Source: Rachicladosporium sp. CCFEE 5018 (taxonomy: Eukaryota > Ascomycota > Dothideomycetes > Cladosporiales > Cladosporiaceae). From it: DNA of 49,915 nt. Numbering within the stretch: the stretch's first letter is position 1; every line of letters begins with the position of its first letter. Below, one piece after another: positions 20,607 to 31,266 of the stretch. A program made the translations under genes and the position numbers. The notes under the pieces were generated by a model. It did not search any database and had not been told where the DNA came from. It saw only the letters and a list, made by a program, of their open reading frames with translations. The DNA lies in contig KZ111149.1 in assembly GCA_002077045.2 (NCBI GenBank), positions 1-49,915 of the forward strand, in the 5' to 3' direction.

Positions 20607-20887
20607 GTGGACGAGCTTAAGCTGGGCGTGCATAGCATAGGCGGCGAAGATGGCTAGCTGCTGGTCCGCAGGCTGGTATGCATGACATGCGCGTCTACTA
20701 TGAACACAACATCATCGGAATACGCTTATGTGCTTACATCTTAAGCGTGCTTTAGATAAACGCTATGATGCCACTTCATGGCCAGCCGGCAGCAGTCTTG
20801 TCTTGTCCTGCGGAGTCATGGCTTCACATCTGCGACCTTCTCGATCGTCCACTTGCCCACAAGCTTCACCAAGCCCATCCCACCCCA

Positions 20888-21407
20888 TCACCCAGCCTCA
20901 CCACTCCCACCACTCTTCCTCTTCTTCCCCTTCCTCGCCTCGCCAACATCATCCTCCCGCCCCTTCCCCTTCTCACTCGCCCCCTCTCCCGATTTCCTAT
21001 CCTTGCCCTTCCCACTGCCGGAACCACCTGTCACAGCAGTCTTACATCTCTCTTTGACGGGTTCCCAGTCGGGAGCATCAGGAACATGCGGCGTCGTATC
21101 CGTCTTCCAGACTTTGCTCACTGTGCTCCAGGCGTGCGTGTCGCTATCATCGAAGCCGGCTATGATGTTTTGGAAGTGGAGGCGGGTCTGTACTAGACTC
21201 TGCGCGATGTCAGGTCGTGATCGACTCTTGCCAGTCTAATCTAGGTTCCTTATTACTGACCTCGTTCCTCGCTGCCGCGTGCCAAGAGAGACGGTCATAT
21301 GATTGTAATGTCTCTGCTGCTGCGTTTCGGCGAGCCAGGGAAGCGTAGTCTTCGGGTGAGTCCTTACGGGCGTGGGTGCCTGATGGCGTGCGGGATGAGG
21401 AGGCCAT
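20888..21407 (-). CDS. Small unrecognised protein with Lys/Gly-rich tail
   Basis: Two exons, 21407-21261 and 21199-20888, flank a 61 bp intron (GTCAGT...GCGCAG) and join in phase to 152 residues. The start MASSSRTPSGTHARKDSPED is followed by a helical stretch (YASLARRNAAAETLQSYDRL) and RLHFQNIIAGFDD. The last 50 residues are a repetitive run of Gly, Lys, Ser, Glu and Arg that looks disordered and nucleic-acid or partner binding. I do not recognise the family. The in-phase splice sites and consistent composition across both exons argue it is real; the antisense frames at this locus are proline-rich shadows. Confidence 0.65.
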
Positions 21408-21944
21408 CTTCTGCGGTATGAGATGATGAGATAGACGAAGATGATGAAAGATAAGACCTACCGGATGAAGCACTGAGGAAGAGAAGGATACTTGCATGTG
21501 ACAGATCGCGTTCAAAGAGGGCAGTCGTCGACGGCAGAGATTGAGCAACGCGACGCCGTGTCCATGACTTAATCGACTTACACTTCCACCCTTGATAGAG
21601 AAATGTCTCTCGCCGGACGCTGGCGAGGTGGTTGAACAAGCAGAGGGATGTAGCTCGAGTTGCACTGTACGTAGCTATCCATGTCTTGGCAAGCCGGGGG
21701 TGAGCAAGGTAGGGTTATAGGATGCAACAGCATATCTACTGCTGAGGTCATGTAACACTTCTGTGCCCAGTCGATAGTCCTCCTTACCAAGCTACCGGAC
21801 GACCAAGAAACTAAGGATCGAGAGCACAGCTTCTGGACAACCATTGACTCTAATCGGACTCCCTGCTGACACAGCGGCTCTTTCACATGTCAAACAACGA
21901 CCAACGATGAAGCACTGCTGGCCAGCGACCCTCCCCTCTCCGCG
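21408..21944. other. Divergent promoter region
   Basis: These 537 bp lie between the small basic-tailed gene and the type II membrane protein gene. Just upstream of ATG 21407 (minus strand) a GTAGGT...CCGCAG pair may mark a 5' leader intron. Confidence 0.4.
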
Positions 21945-23858
21945 ATGCCCCGCCGCCGTAACCCATGCTCCTACCTCCCCCGCCGCCTGCAGATCGTAAC
22001 CTCCCTCGCCGCTTTCCTCCTCTTCAGCATCCTCTTCCTCGGCACCTCCCAATCAGACCCCTACGTCAACGCCGTCCCCTATGGCCCTCAACTTCAATCC
22101 GGCGCCCACCAAGCGGTCGACGCCGCCCAGCGAGCAGTACAGAGCTTCCCCAAGCTGCCGACGAACGTCGTAAATGCTCCCGCATGGCTGAACCCGTTTG
22201 GACCGCCGGCGCACAAGCCGGCGGAGCAGAAGAATAGCACAATGGGCGAGGCGAAGTGGTTTAGTGATTGGAAGTGGCAGAACCCGTTTAGTAGTTCGAT
22301 TACTATGGATGAGGATCGGAGTGTGCTGCCGCCGGAGAGGGCGAGGCCGCCGATCTATACGTACTTTGATTCTTCGAGCAAGGGAAAGGACGAGAAGACG
22401 CAGAAGGCGGAGAAGCAGCTGCTGCAGATCTGGCGGAGAGCGTGGTGGGCAAAGGGCTTCAAGCCGATTGTGCTGGGCATCGCAGAGGCGAAGAACAACG
22501 CAGAGTACAGGAAGATGCAAGGACTGGAGTTGACTGCTGAGATGGAAGCTGAAATGTTGCGGTGGCTTGCTTGGGGGAACTTGGGCACTGGCATCTTGTG
22601 CAACTGGCTTGTGCTGCCCATGGCTGGCTACGACGATGCTCTGCTAGGCTTCCTCAGGCGAGGCGAGTACCCGGAGTTGACTCGCTACCCAGGACTTGAC
22701 GGTGCTTTCTACGTTGGCTCGAAGGTCGCGGTGGACAAGACTATCAAGACTGCACTTGCCTCCGAGAGCGCCAAGCAGGTCAAGACGATAGTCGATGCTG
22801 TGCCGAAGAATACCTTCATACTGGATGACAAGCATGACGGTATCGCGTACTACAGCACTGCGGCGGTCAAGGCAAAGTACCCGACCCTCCACGCGAAGCT
22901 CGACAGTGAAGCGACCCGCTGCGAGGGGCTCTCTTTGTTAGCTCCACTGATCAACAGTCATCTCCACCAAGCATGGCAAAACACCTTCCCTTCTGGCATC
23001 GCAGTACTACATCCACTTCCGAAACGGACAACAACCATCCACACGCCCGCGATGTACATCGCCCGAAACCTCACCCAATGCCCCGACTCCCCCGTTCCCG
23101 CCTCTTGTCCTCCGAACGTCGCCACTTGCAGGCCGTGCGTCGCGACACAGGAACGACCCATCTCCACCCCACCAGTCTACAGAAATAGCAGCACGCTCTT
23201 CACCATAGCCTCAGTCCCGCACCCCTACACCCTCATCTCCCTACTCTATTCCCGCAGCGACTTGCACGTCAAATTCGTCCGCCGCGAAACCGACCGCGAC
23301 CCCTGGATCAGCGCCACAACAGACGAACTCCTAGGCAAAGGTCCCTCGTCTTTCGCCCGCTTGCGCCCGATGAAAGACGCAGTCGCTTCGGAATACTCCG
23401 CCCATCGCACACTCTGGCTCCTAGCCGAGAAACCCCTCAGCGTGGCCACTGAAACAGACAGAGAAGAACTAGACTGGTTCTTCGGCTTCCAACTCCCCCG
23501 CTCCGCAACCTCAAACGGCAAATCCATCACCCCTGTCCCCGGCCCCGAGCGCCGACCTCCTCCACCACCGCTATCGCCCTACCATGACTCGACCGAACCT
23601 CCACCTACATCAGAGCAGCTAGCCACCGAGGAGAGCTTCCTGCGCGATTCAACAGCAGCTATCATGCACGCGGGCCTGCTAAAGGCGAAAAATGTTCAGC
23701 GTAACAGAGGCGTAGTGGAAGCCTGGAATCTAGCCGACGCGGAGATATGGCGATTTGTACGGGCGTGGGAAGCGAGGAGGTCCGTGGAGCGGAAACTCTG
23801 GGACGAGGAGGAAGGCAAGTTCCTGGGCAAAGGGGTGTTTGGACGATGGGCTTTGTAG
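21945..23858 (+). CDS. Conserved fungal type II membrane protein of unknown function
   Basis: An intronless gene for 637 residues. After a short basic start (MPRRRNPCSYLPRRLQ) a single hydrophobic segment of about 20 residues (IVTSLAAFLLFSILFLG) is followed by a large hydrophilic region, the layout of a signal-anchored Golgi or ER lumenal protein. The lumenal part contains YTYFDSSSKGKDEK, an aromatic-rich RRAWWAKGFKPIVLG stretch, GYDDALLGFLRRGEYPELTRYPG, several N-X-S/T sites, paired cysteines (CPPNVATCRPC) and a Pro-rich stretch near residue 540. The RAWWAKGF-to-LRYPG layout suggests a glycosyltransferase-like fold, but I cannot support that beyond inference. Confidence 0.8.
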   Translation: MPRRRNPCSYLPRRLQIVTSLAAFLLFSILFLGTSQSDPYVNAVPYGPQLQSGAHQAVDAAQRAVQSFPKLPTNVVNAPAWLNPFGPPAHKPAEQKNSTMGEAKWFSDWKWQNPFSSSITMDEDRSVLPPERARPPIYTYFDSSSKGKDEKTQKAEKQLLQIWRRAWWAKGFKPIVLGIAEAKNNAEYRKMQGLELTAEMEAEMLRWLAWGNLGTGILCNWLVLPMAGYDDALLGFLRRGEYPELTRYPGLDGAFYVGSKVAVDKTIKTALASESAKQVKTIVDAVPKNTFILDDKHDGIAYYSTAAVKAKYPTLHAKLDSEATRCEGLSLLAPLINSHLHQAWQNTFPSGIAVLHPLPKRTTTIHTPAMYIARNLTQCPDSPVPASCPPNVATCRPCVATQERPISTPPVYRNSSTLFTIASVPHPYTLISLLYSRSDLHVKFVRRETDRDPWISATTDELLGKGPSSFARLRPMKDAVASEYSAHRTLWLLAEKPLSVATETDREELDWFFGFQLPRSATSNGKSITPVPGPERRPPPPPLSPYHDSTEPPPTSEQLATEESFLRDSTAAIMHAGLLKAKNVQRNRGVVEAWNLADAEIWRFVRAWEARRSVERKLWDEEEGKFLGKGVFGRWAL

Positions 23859-24334
23859 GATTAGGTGACACGGATTGGGATGTCTTGGAACGCTAATGGG
23901 CGTTCGGATCGTAGGGAACGGCGCATAGTTTGGGGAACCAATGTAATGAATATAGATACGGGCGGCTTGCACGAGGTGTACTGATACAATGGACGATGGC
24001 ATCGATGGACCATATCAATTCCAAGATTTCATGTTTGCTAGTATCGTTTGACCGACTACGTGCTGCTCTTGAACCAGCCCAAATGTCCATGGTCGCTACT
24101 ATACTCGCGACTGCGACTCGCTCAGCCCAGCGTTACTGCCGTCTCTCTCGTGTGACGGCCGGACGACATCCTCGCGCTGTGGCTGGTGACGCCGCGAGTA
24201 GTTCCTCGCTCGCGCTCGGCAGAGAACTACTATTCAACCCGGCACATCGTCTGCCACAAGACCCGGTTTGCTGCGGCGTTTCTCGCTCCGACAGGTCAGG
24301 CGAAGTTTCATTCAGGACGGTGGCAAACTCATGA
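23859..24334. other. Convergent 3' region
   Basis: These 476 bp hold the 3' ends of the type II membrane protein gene and the SDR gene. No additional gene is seen. Confidence 0.45.
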
Positions 24335-25336
24335 TCAAGTCTTGTTCAGCCACGAGGGCGAGACGCCAGCATGCAAACCGCCCGTGATCAGGAAATCCGC
24401 TCCCGTCGTATACTCGCTTGCATCGCTCAATAGGAATGTAGCCGTAGGGGTCAAGTCTGAGGGTCTGCCTTTCCGCTTCATGGGCGCTGCGTTGTTCTGT
24501 CGAAAGTATTAGCTTGGAGTCAAGAGGTTGTAGAGCGTAACGCTACTTACGAACATGTCATCCAACGCCGGCCAGATCATGCCGTCAGTCATCGGACTTG
24601 CGATCACGCCGGGCGAGATACTGTTGACTCGAATACCCGCCTCGCCCAGCTCCACCGCCAGCGGACCAACAAGACCCTTCACGCCCGCCTTGGACATATT
24701 GTACATCGCCAGAGTCTGCAAAGGCACCTTCAGGCCCTGCGCAGCAACCGAAGCAATGAACACCATACTCCCGCCCTGCTTTCGCTCGATCAGATGCTGC
24801 GCGACCAGTTTGGCGGTCCAAAAGGTGCCCATGACGTTCACTGCAAGAATCTTCTGGCAGACGTCCCAAGGTTGCTCGAGGAAGGGTGCGTCGAGTGCGA
24901 TGCCCGCGGCTGTTATGCAGCCGTTCAGGCCGCCTGTCTGTTTCACGACGGAGGCGAACGCAGATTCCAAGGAGGATTGAGAGGTGACGTCCGTTTGCTC
25001 GTAGACAGCAGTGATGTTGTGCTTTTCGGCGAGTGTGTGGAACTCCTCAACTGGCTCTGGAAGAGAATCGAGGATGGCAATGTTGCCGCCGAGCTGGGCT
25101 ATGGCTTTGCTCATGGCGAAGCCTAGGCCACGAGCACCTCCCGTCACCAGTATGGTCTTGCCTTTGAGGCTGAAACGATCAGTGACTTTGACATCGCTGT
25201 ACGGATCGACTTGACGTATTTTCGTTGTTGCAAAAGTTCGTGAAGCTACGTTAGATTGCCCGCTGCTGTGTTGGACATATCTGGAGCCGGCTCTGGAGCA
25301 CACCGGCCGAGCGAACGACTTCAGGAAGACAGACAT
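24335..25336 (-). CDS. Short-chain dehydrogenase/reductase, polyol type, probably mitochondrial
   Basis: An NAD(P)-dependent oxidoreductase of the classical SDR family. Exons 25336-24551 and 24496-24335 join across a 54 bp intron (GTAAGT...CGACAG), giving 315 residues. Cofactor motif TGGARGLG (65-72), NVMG, catalytic Ser196 in FIASVAAQG, and Tyr212/Lys216 in YNMSK are all present. The end FLLSDASEYTTGADFLITGG is the family's C-terminal motif. It most resembles fungal arabinitol/sorbitol/mannitol dehydrogenases by layout. Unusually for these, the first 45 residues (MSVFLKSFARPVCSRAGSRY and on) are basic and hydroxylated, as in mitochondrial presequences. Substrate is inferred only. Confidence 0.9.
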
Positions 25337-26042
25337 CTTGTGCTAGCAACAGGAACAGGGGATATGAGAAGAGTCAAAGGAACAAAGCAAAGAACTCACA
25401 ACCATAGACATAATGGACTGACTTATTTTGCTTGGCCATCGGGACACCTACTGTGGTCGTCGGTCGGTTGTATGCATCAGCATTGCAGGAACACTTTGCC
25501 GCCAAACCCCGCTCATTCGGGTCGATCATGGCTCTTACTGTGGATTGCGGCGGAAGATCGTATCAGGCAACCCGCGAACGAGCTTCGGTTGTTGCGAGGC
25601 ATTCCAGTCGGAGTGAGAGGCATCGTGGTAGTCAGTGATGGACGGAACAAAGAATGACAGAGGTCAATAGCAATGCCGTCTGCTGGCTTGGTGCTGCATT
25701 GCACCTCCCGTGCTGTGCGGTACGTGCTAAGCCTCGGGCACAAGGTCGACCACGTTTCTGTGTTGCTGCCCGTGCTGCCAGCAGTTGACGGTGATGTGCC
25801 ACAAAGGAGATTCAAGGCACTGTGGATGAGAGGAGAGCGAGAGTCCTGAAGCTCAGAATCGAAGTGCTTGTCAGGCATGAGTTACTATAGCCTCAGGCGT
25901 GAAATTTCGACTAGTGCCGTCCGCACTCTTGGCGGAATCCACACACGAATTCTCGCGCGCCAACTGACAGCGACACCTCGCCCTCGACGACCTCACAGCG
26001 ACTTCACGACTACCCTCCTCCCTCTTCATCGCTACCGCCACG
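25337..26042. other. Promoter region for the SDR and RPS6 genes
   Basis: These 706 bp separate divergent genes. The last 30 bp before RPS6 are pyrimidine-rich (ACCCTCCTCCCTCTTC), like the CT-rich leaders of translation-machinery genes. No gene is visible within. Confidence 0.5.
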
Positions 26043-26927
26043 ATGAAGTTGAACATCAGCTTCCCCGCCAATGGCACCCAGAAGCTGATCGATATCGAAG
26101 ATGACCGCAAGCTGCGTGTTTTCATGGACCGCCGCATGGGTCAGGAGGTTCCCGGCGACAGCGTTGGCGACGAGTTCAAGGGCTACATCTTTAAGATCAC
26201 CGGCGGCAACGACAAGCAGGGTTTCCCCATGAAGCAGGGTGTCATGCACCCCACCCGTGTGCGCCTCCTCCTCGCCGACGGCCACAGCTGCTACCGCCCC
26301 CGCCGGACTGGTGAGCGCAAGAGGAAGAGTGTGCGCGGATGCATTGTCGCTATGGACTTGTCGGTCCTTGCGCTCAGCATTGTCAAGCAAGGAGAGGCAG
26401 ACATCCCGGGCATCACGGATACCGTACACCCCAAGCGCCTTGGTCCCAAGCGCGCGACGAAGATCCGCAAGTTCTTCGGCCTCAGCAGGGAAGACGACGT
26501 GAGTTCACACTCTATGCCTCTTCGCCAGCTTGATTGCACGCCTTTACTGGCTGCGGTCGGCTGAGTCTGAGATGAATGTAGTTACTGACATACACGTCTG
26601 TGATATTAGGTTCGCAAGTTCGTCATTCGTCGTGAGGTCCAGCCCAAGAAGGAGGGCGCGAAGCCGTACACCAAGGCTCCTCGCATCCAGCGTCTCATCA
26701 CTCCCCAGCGCCTGCAACACAAGCGTCACCGCATCGCACTCAAGCGTCGCCAGGCCGAGTCCAGCAAGGATGCTGCCGTGAGTACTCTTGAGCATGTCAA
26801 CGTTTGATCGCAGTGCTAACAACATTCACAGAACGAGTACGCCCAGATCCTCCACAAGCGTGTGGCCGAGGAGAAGAGCAAGCAGCAAGAGGCCCGCAAG
26901 CGTCGTGCGTCCAGCATGCGCAAGTAG
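26043..26927 (+). CDS. RPS6: 40S ribosomal protein S6
   Basis: An eS6 protein of the small ribosomal subunit and target of S6-kinase signalling. Exons 26043-26498, 26610-26777 and 26832-26927 are separated by introns of 111 and 54 bp (GTGAGT...ATTAG and GTGAGT...TTCACAG), all phase 0, giving 239 residues, the normal length. MKLNISFPANGTQKLIDIED and the GHSCYRPRRTGERKRKSVRG block are diagnostic. The C-terminus RRASSMRK keeps the paired serines phosphorylated in other eukaryotes. The start follows a CT-rich leader. High expression is expected. I looked for an intron-encoded box C/D snoRNA in the 111 bp intron and did not find a convincing one. Confidence 0.97.
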
Positions 26928-27567
26928 ACTTACTTGTATGTCTTGGAGTGAAGTGTGATCGATCATAGGCAGCGTCAGGCACCGAGCAGCTTGCGCACTG
27001 ACGAGCAAAGACTGCTTGCATCAGCATGGCTTGCTACGGATTGCTCTGCGTTGTGTTGCTTTATAGATGCAGATAGCAGAAAGCCAGCCAGAAGCACTTC
27101 CGACCGCCGCTACAGCGTTCCGTTGCCTTGATCCCCTACTACTTTCACGCTGGTCTGCAGTTCCACAGGTCCGTTCTAGATCACACAGACTGTCTCTGTC
27201 GTCGCCATCCCTGCGCTGCTTCCATGTTCCCGCGAAGATTACCTGAGGTACATGTAGCTCGTAAAAGTCAGAAATCTACCACTACAGCGATGACCCACTT
27301 TCACATGTGAAGCTCTCAAGATATCTTCCAAACTTGCGACAACCCCTACAACTCATGAACTCGTGCGCGAATCGCCTAGTCTTTTACATCAGCTCCTCCT
27401 CCGTTGAGCCCGCTTATTATTGATTGGAGGAAGACACTCGACCTTTTCCGCACCCAGAAGCTGGCTCTTCGCACCTCGAGGCACATGGCGCAAGGATAGC
27501 ATCCTCGCACCGCACCACTTCGACGCGAAAACCCTTCCACGGGTCCCAAGCTTGCACACACTACGGC
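26928..27567. other. Intergenic between RPS6 and the PRPP synthetase gene
   Basis: These 640 bp contain the RPS6 3' region and the PRPP synthetase promoter, both genes on the plus strand. No gene or clear TATA box was recognised. Confidence 0.45.
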
Positions 27568-28718
27568 ATGGCTACCAACAGCATCAAGCTGTTGACGGGC
27601 AATAGCCATGGGCATCTGGCGAAGCTGGTCGCGGATCGATTGGGAATAGAGCTGGCAAAGATTATGGTGGTGCAGTATAGCAATAATGAGAGTAGTATCA
27701 GTATTGGGGAGAGTGTGAGGGACGAGGATGGTAGGTCTTCACTGGGCACGAGAAAATGACCTTGGAGGGATTGTGAAGGCAAGACAGCATGCTGACGCAG
27801 CGCAGTCTTCATAATCCAATCCACCGAATCGAGCAGTATTAATGACCACATAATGGAGCTCCTAATCCTCATAAACGCTTGCCGCACTGCCTCCGCCCGC
27901 CGCATCACAGCCGTGCTACCCAACTTCCCCTACGCCCGACAAGACAAGAAGGATAAGAGTCGAGCTCCTATCACGGCGAAGCTCATGGCCAACATGCTGC
28001 AAACCGCAGGCTGCAATCATGTCATTACGATGGATCTGCATGCTAGTCAGATCCAGGGGTTCTTCAATGTGCCTGTGGATAATCTGTATGCGGAGCCGAG
28101 TACATTGAGGTGGATAAGGGAGAATTTGGAGGTGAAGGATTGTGTGATTGTTAGTCCGGATGCGGGAGGGGCGAAGAGGTGAGTTGAGGAGAGATTGTGG
28201 TGTAATGAGAGGAGGTTCTGACATGGCACAGGGCGACGTCGATAGCGGACTCCCTCGATCTTGGCTTCGCGCTCATCCACAAAGAGCGTGCGCGACCAAA
28301 TGAGGTATCGCGGATGGTCCTCGTCGGCGACGTCAAGGACAAGATCGCAATCATTGTCGACGACATGGCAGATACCTGCGGTACACTCTGCAAAGCTGCT
28401 GATGTCGTGCTCGAGCACGGCGCGAAGGAAGCTGTGGCTATTGTCACGCATGGGATCTTGAGTGGAGATGCGGTGAAGAAGATCAACGGCAGTCAGCTGA
28501 AGAAGCTTGTTGTGACGAATACGGTGCCGCATGAGGAGAAGAAGAGGGCTTGTAATGGGAGGATTGAGACGATTGATATTAGTCCGACGGTGAGTCTTGC
28601 CTGTGGACGCTGCGTGGATGCTTTGCTGACTTGCATCGATTAGCTTGCTGAGGCGTGTCGGAGAACGCACAACGGCGAGAGCGTGTCTTTCCTGTTCAAG
28701 CATGCGCCTGTAGATTGA
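27568..28718 (+). CDS. Ribose-phosphate pyrophosphokinase (PRPP synthetase)
   Basis: Makes PRPP from ribose 5-phosphate and ATP for purine, pyrimidine, His and Trp synthesis in the cytosol. Four exons, 27568-27730, 27806-28178, 28232-28589 and 28644-28718, join in phase through GT-AG introns of 75, 53 and 54 bp to 322 residues. Family blocks are intact: KLLTGNSHGHLAKLVADRLG at the start, IIQSTESSSINDHIMELLI, the catalytic flexible-loop region YARQDKKDKSRAPI, VITMDLHASQIQGFF, and the PRPP-binding loop IIVDDMADTCGTL. The lack of a long non-homologous insertion places it with the canonical, PRS2/3/4-like subunits, which usually work as hetero-oligomers. Which paralogue it is cannot be told here. 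Confidence 0.95.
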
Positions 28719-29314
28719 GCCTGTCACCGTTCGATCATGACTCTCCGAGCAATTGATCCGGACGAAGGGTTCTGGTACGTGTTGGCTACCGCGAGGCGCT
28801 GAGAGTGGCTCGCCAGGCTTGGAGCACCTACGAGTCCGCAGCGAAGGCGCACTATATGAGCGCGAGAATGCATTCGCACTTGCACGGAGGTCGAGAAGAA
28901 TGTTCTCTGGCGACACGGTGTTGGATCGTATCTATCAATGCCTCGCCAGGAACGCGATATGGAGTTGATGATTTCCATGCAGGAGACCGTATGCTGCGCG
29001 CGCGCTGCGATCGAACATTTCGAGCGGGCTCAATGACGGGGTTCTGGCAGGTTGCGTGCATGTGAGACGGCGGCAAGATAGTCGCAGATGTGGAGGATAC
29101 CATTGTAGCTGGTGTCGCGGGAGCGACCTGGCATTGGCATGCCGTTTTGTCTTTAGAAACTGCCCGCTCCGCAATAGCCGCATGTCCACCTCGATGAACG
29201 AGTGCCAGAACAGCGTTTGACTTTGCAACACCGTCGACTTCCATCAACATGTAAATCCATGCATCCGATTCCAACCATCGTCATTTCGTCGTCCAGTCAT
29301 CTCACATCGCCGCC
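28719..29314. other. Intergenic, nothing recognised
   Basis: These 596 bp lie between two plus-strand genes. Short frames on either strand lack coding or splice support. Confidence 0.45.
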
Positions 29315-31114
29315 ATGGAGAATCCAGCCGTCACAGCGCCAGCTTCACAACGCCTGCAACGAAACCCAACCACAGAGACCGTCCCAATCAACGCAACATC
29401 CAGTGATGGCCACCAAGACCCAGCAGGGTTCGATCCAATAATGTCCCAATCCTCCGCCTCAACCCTAGGCTACAACAAAGGCTGGCGCCGCATCGTCCGC
29501 AACTTCTCCCCCTCCTGGTTCAGCGTCACGATGGGCACAGGCATAGTCTCCCTGATCTTCATCACCATACCGTTCGAAGCCGCTTGGCTACACTACCTTG
29601 GCATCCTGTTCTTCGCTCTCAACGCTGCGCTGTTCTTCGTTGCGCTTGGGGTTAGTGGCGTGAGGTACACTATCTGGCCGGAAATCTGGACTGTGATGAT
29701 CCAGGATTCGACGAATAGTCTGTTCCTTGGGACCGTGCCTATGGGCTTCGCGACGCTGATTGAGATGTGGATTTTTGTTTGTGTGCCTGCTTGGGGGAGG
29801 TGGGCTGTTTGGGTTGCCTTTGGGGCGTGGGTCTTGGATTGTGTGGTTGCTGTGGCTGTTACTGTCAGCTTGGCTGTGCTGTTGTACGTCCTCTGGCTTC
29901 GAGGAGACTCTGACAGCAACTGACCGATCGCAGAATGTCAGCGAGCCATCAGCGATCTCTCGACAGCATCACGGCTGCTCAGCTCCTCCCTATCGCAGCT
30001 ACGATAGTGGCCGCCGGAACCGGCGCTGAGCTCGCCTCGATCATGTCCGACGATCATGCCTTTGGTGTGATCATCACGTGCTATGTGCTCTGGGGTATGG
30101 CTACACCCCTCGCTCTGAGCGTTTTGGTGATGTACTATCAACGTCTTGCGCTGCACAAGATGCCTCCACGGGAGATCATCGTCAGCGCTTTCCTACCGTT
30201 GGGCCCGCTGGGATTCGGCGGATACACGTAAGTACAGCTCCTCCGTTTTCAGCCGTTTCGACCCCTTTTTGTGTTCTCCATCCTGCCAGTTACGACTCAA
30301 AGGACACAATCTTTTCCTTGGACGGTTCGATAATCCACGCCACAATGGACTGCTATGTAAGTGATCTGTCGCTGCTGCTGTCCCACCGAGGGAATCACGT
30401 CATACGTGATTCAACCTAGGGTGAGTCTCTCGGCGACCTACCAGCCACGCAATCAGCTCTATCGGCGCAGTCGATGGACGCATCAGCATCATATGTCCAT
30501 CAATGAGAGACTCAGATCTTCCAGAGAAGGGGGTCGTTGAATTGCGACTCTTCTGGCACAGCATGTGAAACGAAGCTGACCCTTCCCAGTATTCTTTATC
30601 TAGGCAAGATGGCCAGAGAGATCTTTCCTCGCACCGCCAACCTCGACCCCATCGCAGGACAAGTGGCCTACGTCCTCGGCTTCTTCGTAGCCCTGATCAT
30701 GTGGGCCTTTGGACTGCTATGGTTCTCCATCGCACTCGCATCGCTGTACATGACAGCTCGGGACCAGGGCGTACCGTTCAACATGGGCTGGTGGGGATTC
30801 ACGTAAGTCCTACGCTACACTATATGACACCAAGGTAGTAATGGCTGACAGTTTACAGCTTCCCTCTCGGCGTATATGCCTGCAGCACTATTCTGATCGG
30901 CGAAGAACTACCATCTGTGTTCTTCAAAGTTCTCGGCACGATCTTCGGGACTGCGGTGATTCTGCTATGGATTGTGATCGCGGCTGGTACAGCGAAAGGG
31001 GCCTGGACTGGCGCTCTCTTTCATGCACCGTGTCTGGCCAATATCAAAAAGAACGAGGATGGCAAGCCGATTGATCCTGGTCAAGCCGAGAAGCTAGAGA
31101 GGACGCCGACATGA
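29315..31114 (+). CDS. SSU1-like sulfite efflux / TDT-family transporter
   Basis: A plasma-membrane anion channel-like exporter; the family includes yeast sulfite pump SSU1 and malate permeases. Four exons, 29315-29883, 29934-30227, 30590-30802 and 30859-31114, join in phase to 443 residues. RRIVRNFSPSWFSVTMGTG begins the family domain, and about ten hydrophobic helices follow, including LHYLGILFFALNAALFFVAL and YVLGFFVALIMWAFGLLWF. GYTILYLGKMAREIFPR, across the second intron, is typical of the SSU1 branch rather than malate permeases. The N-terminal 60 residues are polar. Introns 1 and 3 are 50 and 56 bp, but intron 2 is 362 bp and contains inverted repeats. Confidence 0.9.
30392..30412. repeat. 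Perfect 9 bp inverted repeat inside intron 2 of the SSU1-like gene
   Basis: GAATCACGT and ACGTGATTC flank a 3-base loop (CAT), so the transcript could form a tight hairpin. It lies in the middle of the oversized intron, 9 bp before the nested GTGAGT element. Confidence 0.7.
30421..30515 (+). mobile_element. Candidate introner-like element nested in an intron
   Basis: This 95 bp stretch starts GTGAGTCTCTC and ends GAGAGACTCAG. Its ends are inverted repeats matching at 10 of 11 positions and contain a consensus 5' splice site and a 3' AG. A second stem, GATGGAC (30473-30479) with GTCCATC (30495-30501), lies inside. Introner-like elements known from Dothideomycetes combine these traits. I see no clear target-site duplication, and no other copy in this window, so the call is tentative. 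Confidence 0.35.
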
Positions 31115-31266
31115 CGGACGTAACTTTCCATTGCAGCACCAACAGTCACAAAGAAGGGTGTTTTACTCAAGACACAAACGGAAATTGTGACCGAGCGAGT
31201 TCATGGCATACACGCTTCGACATACGACTACATCAGCCTCATCCAAGAATCCATCCGCGGGGAACC

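Noticed and set aside
20765..21239. Pro/Ser-rich plus-strand frames of about 145-153 codons
   Set aside because: They are the complement of the Lys/Gly-rich tail of the minus-strand gene, which has in-phase splice sites.
22053..22520. 155-codon minus-strand frame rich in Leu and Arg
   Set aside because: Antisense to the type II membrane protein gene; composition is that of a complementary-strand shadow.
26499..26609. Intron-encoded box C/D snoRNA in RPS6 intron 1
   Set aside because: GATGAA and CTGA motifs occur, but order, spacing and terminal stem do not fit a snoRNA.
28047..28916. 289-codon minus-strand frame
   Set aside because: Lies across PRPP synthetase exons and introns on the other strand, whose splice phases and motifs are secure.
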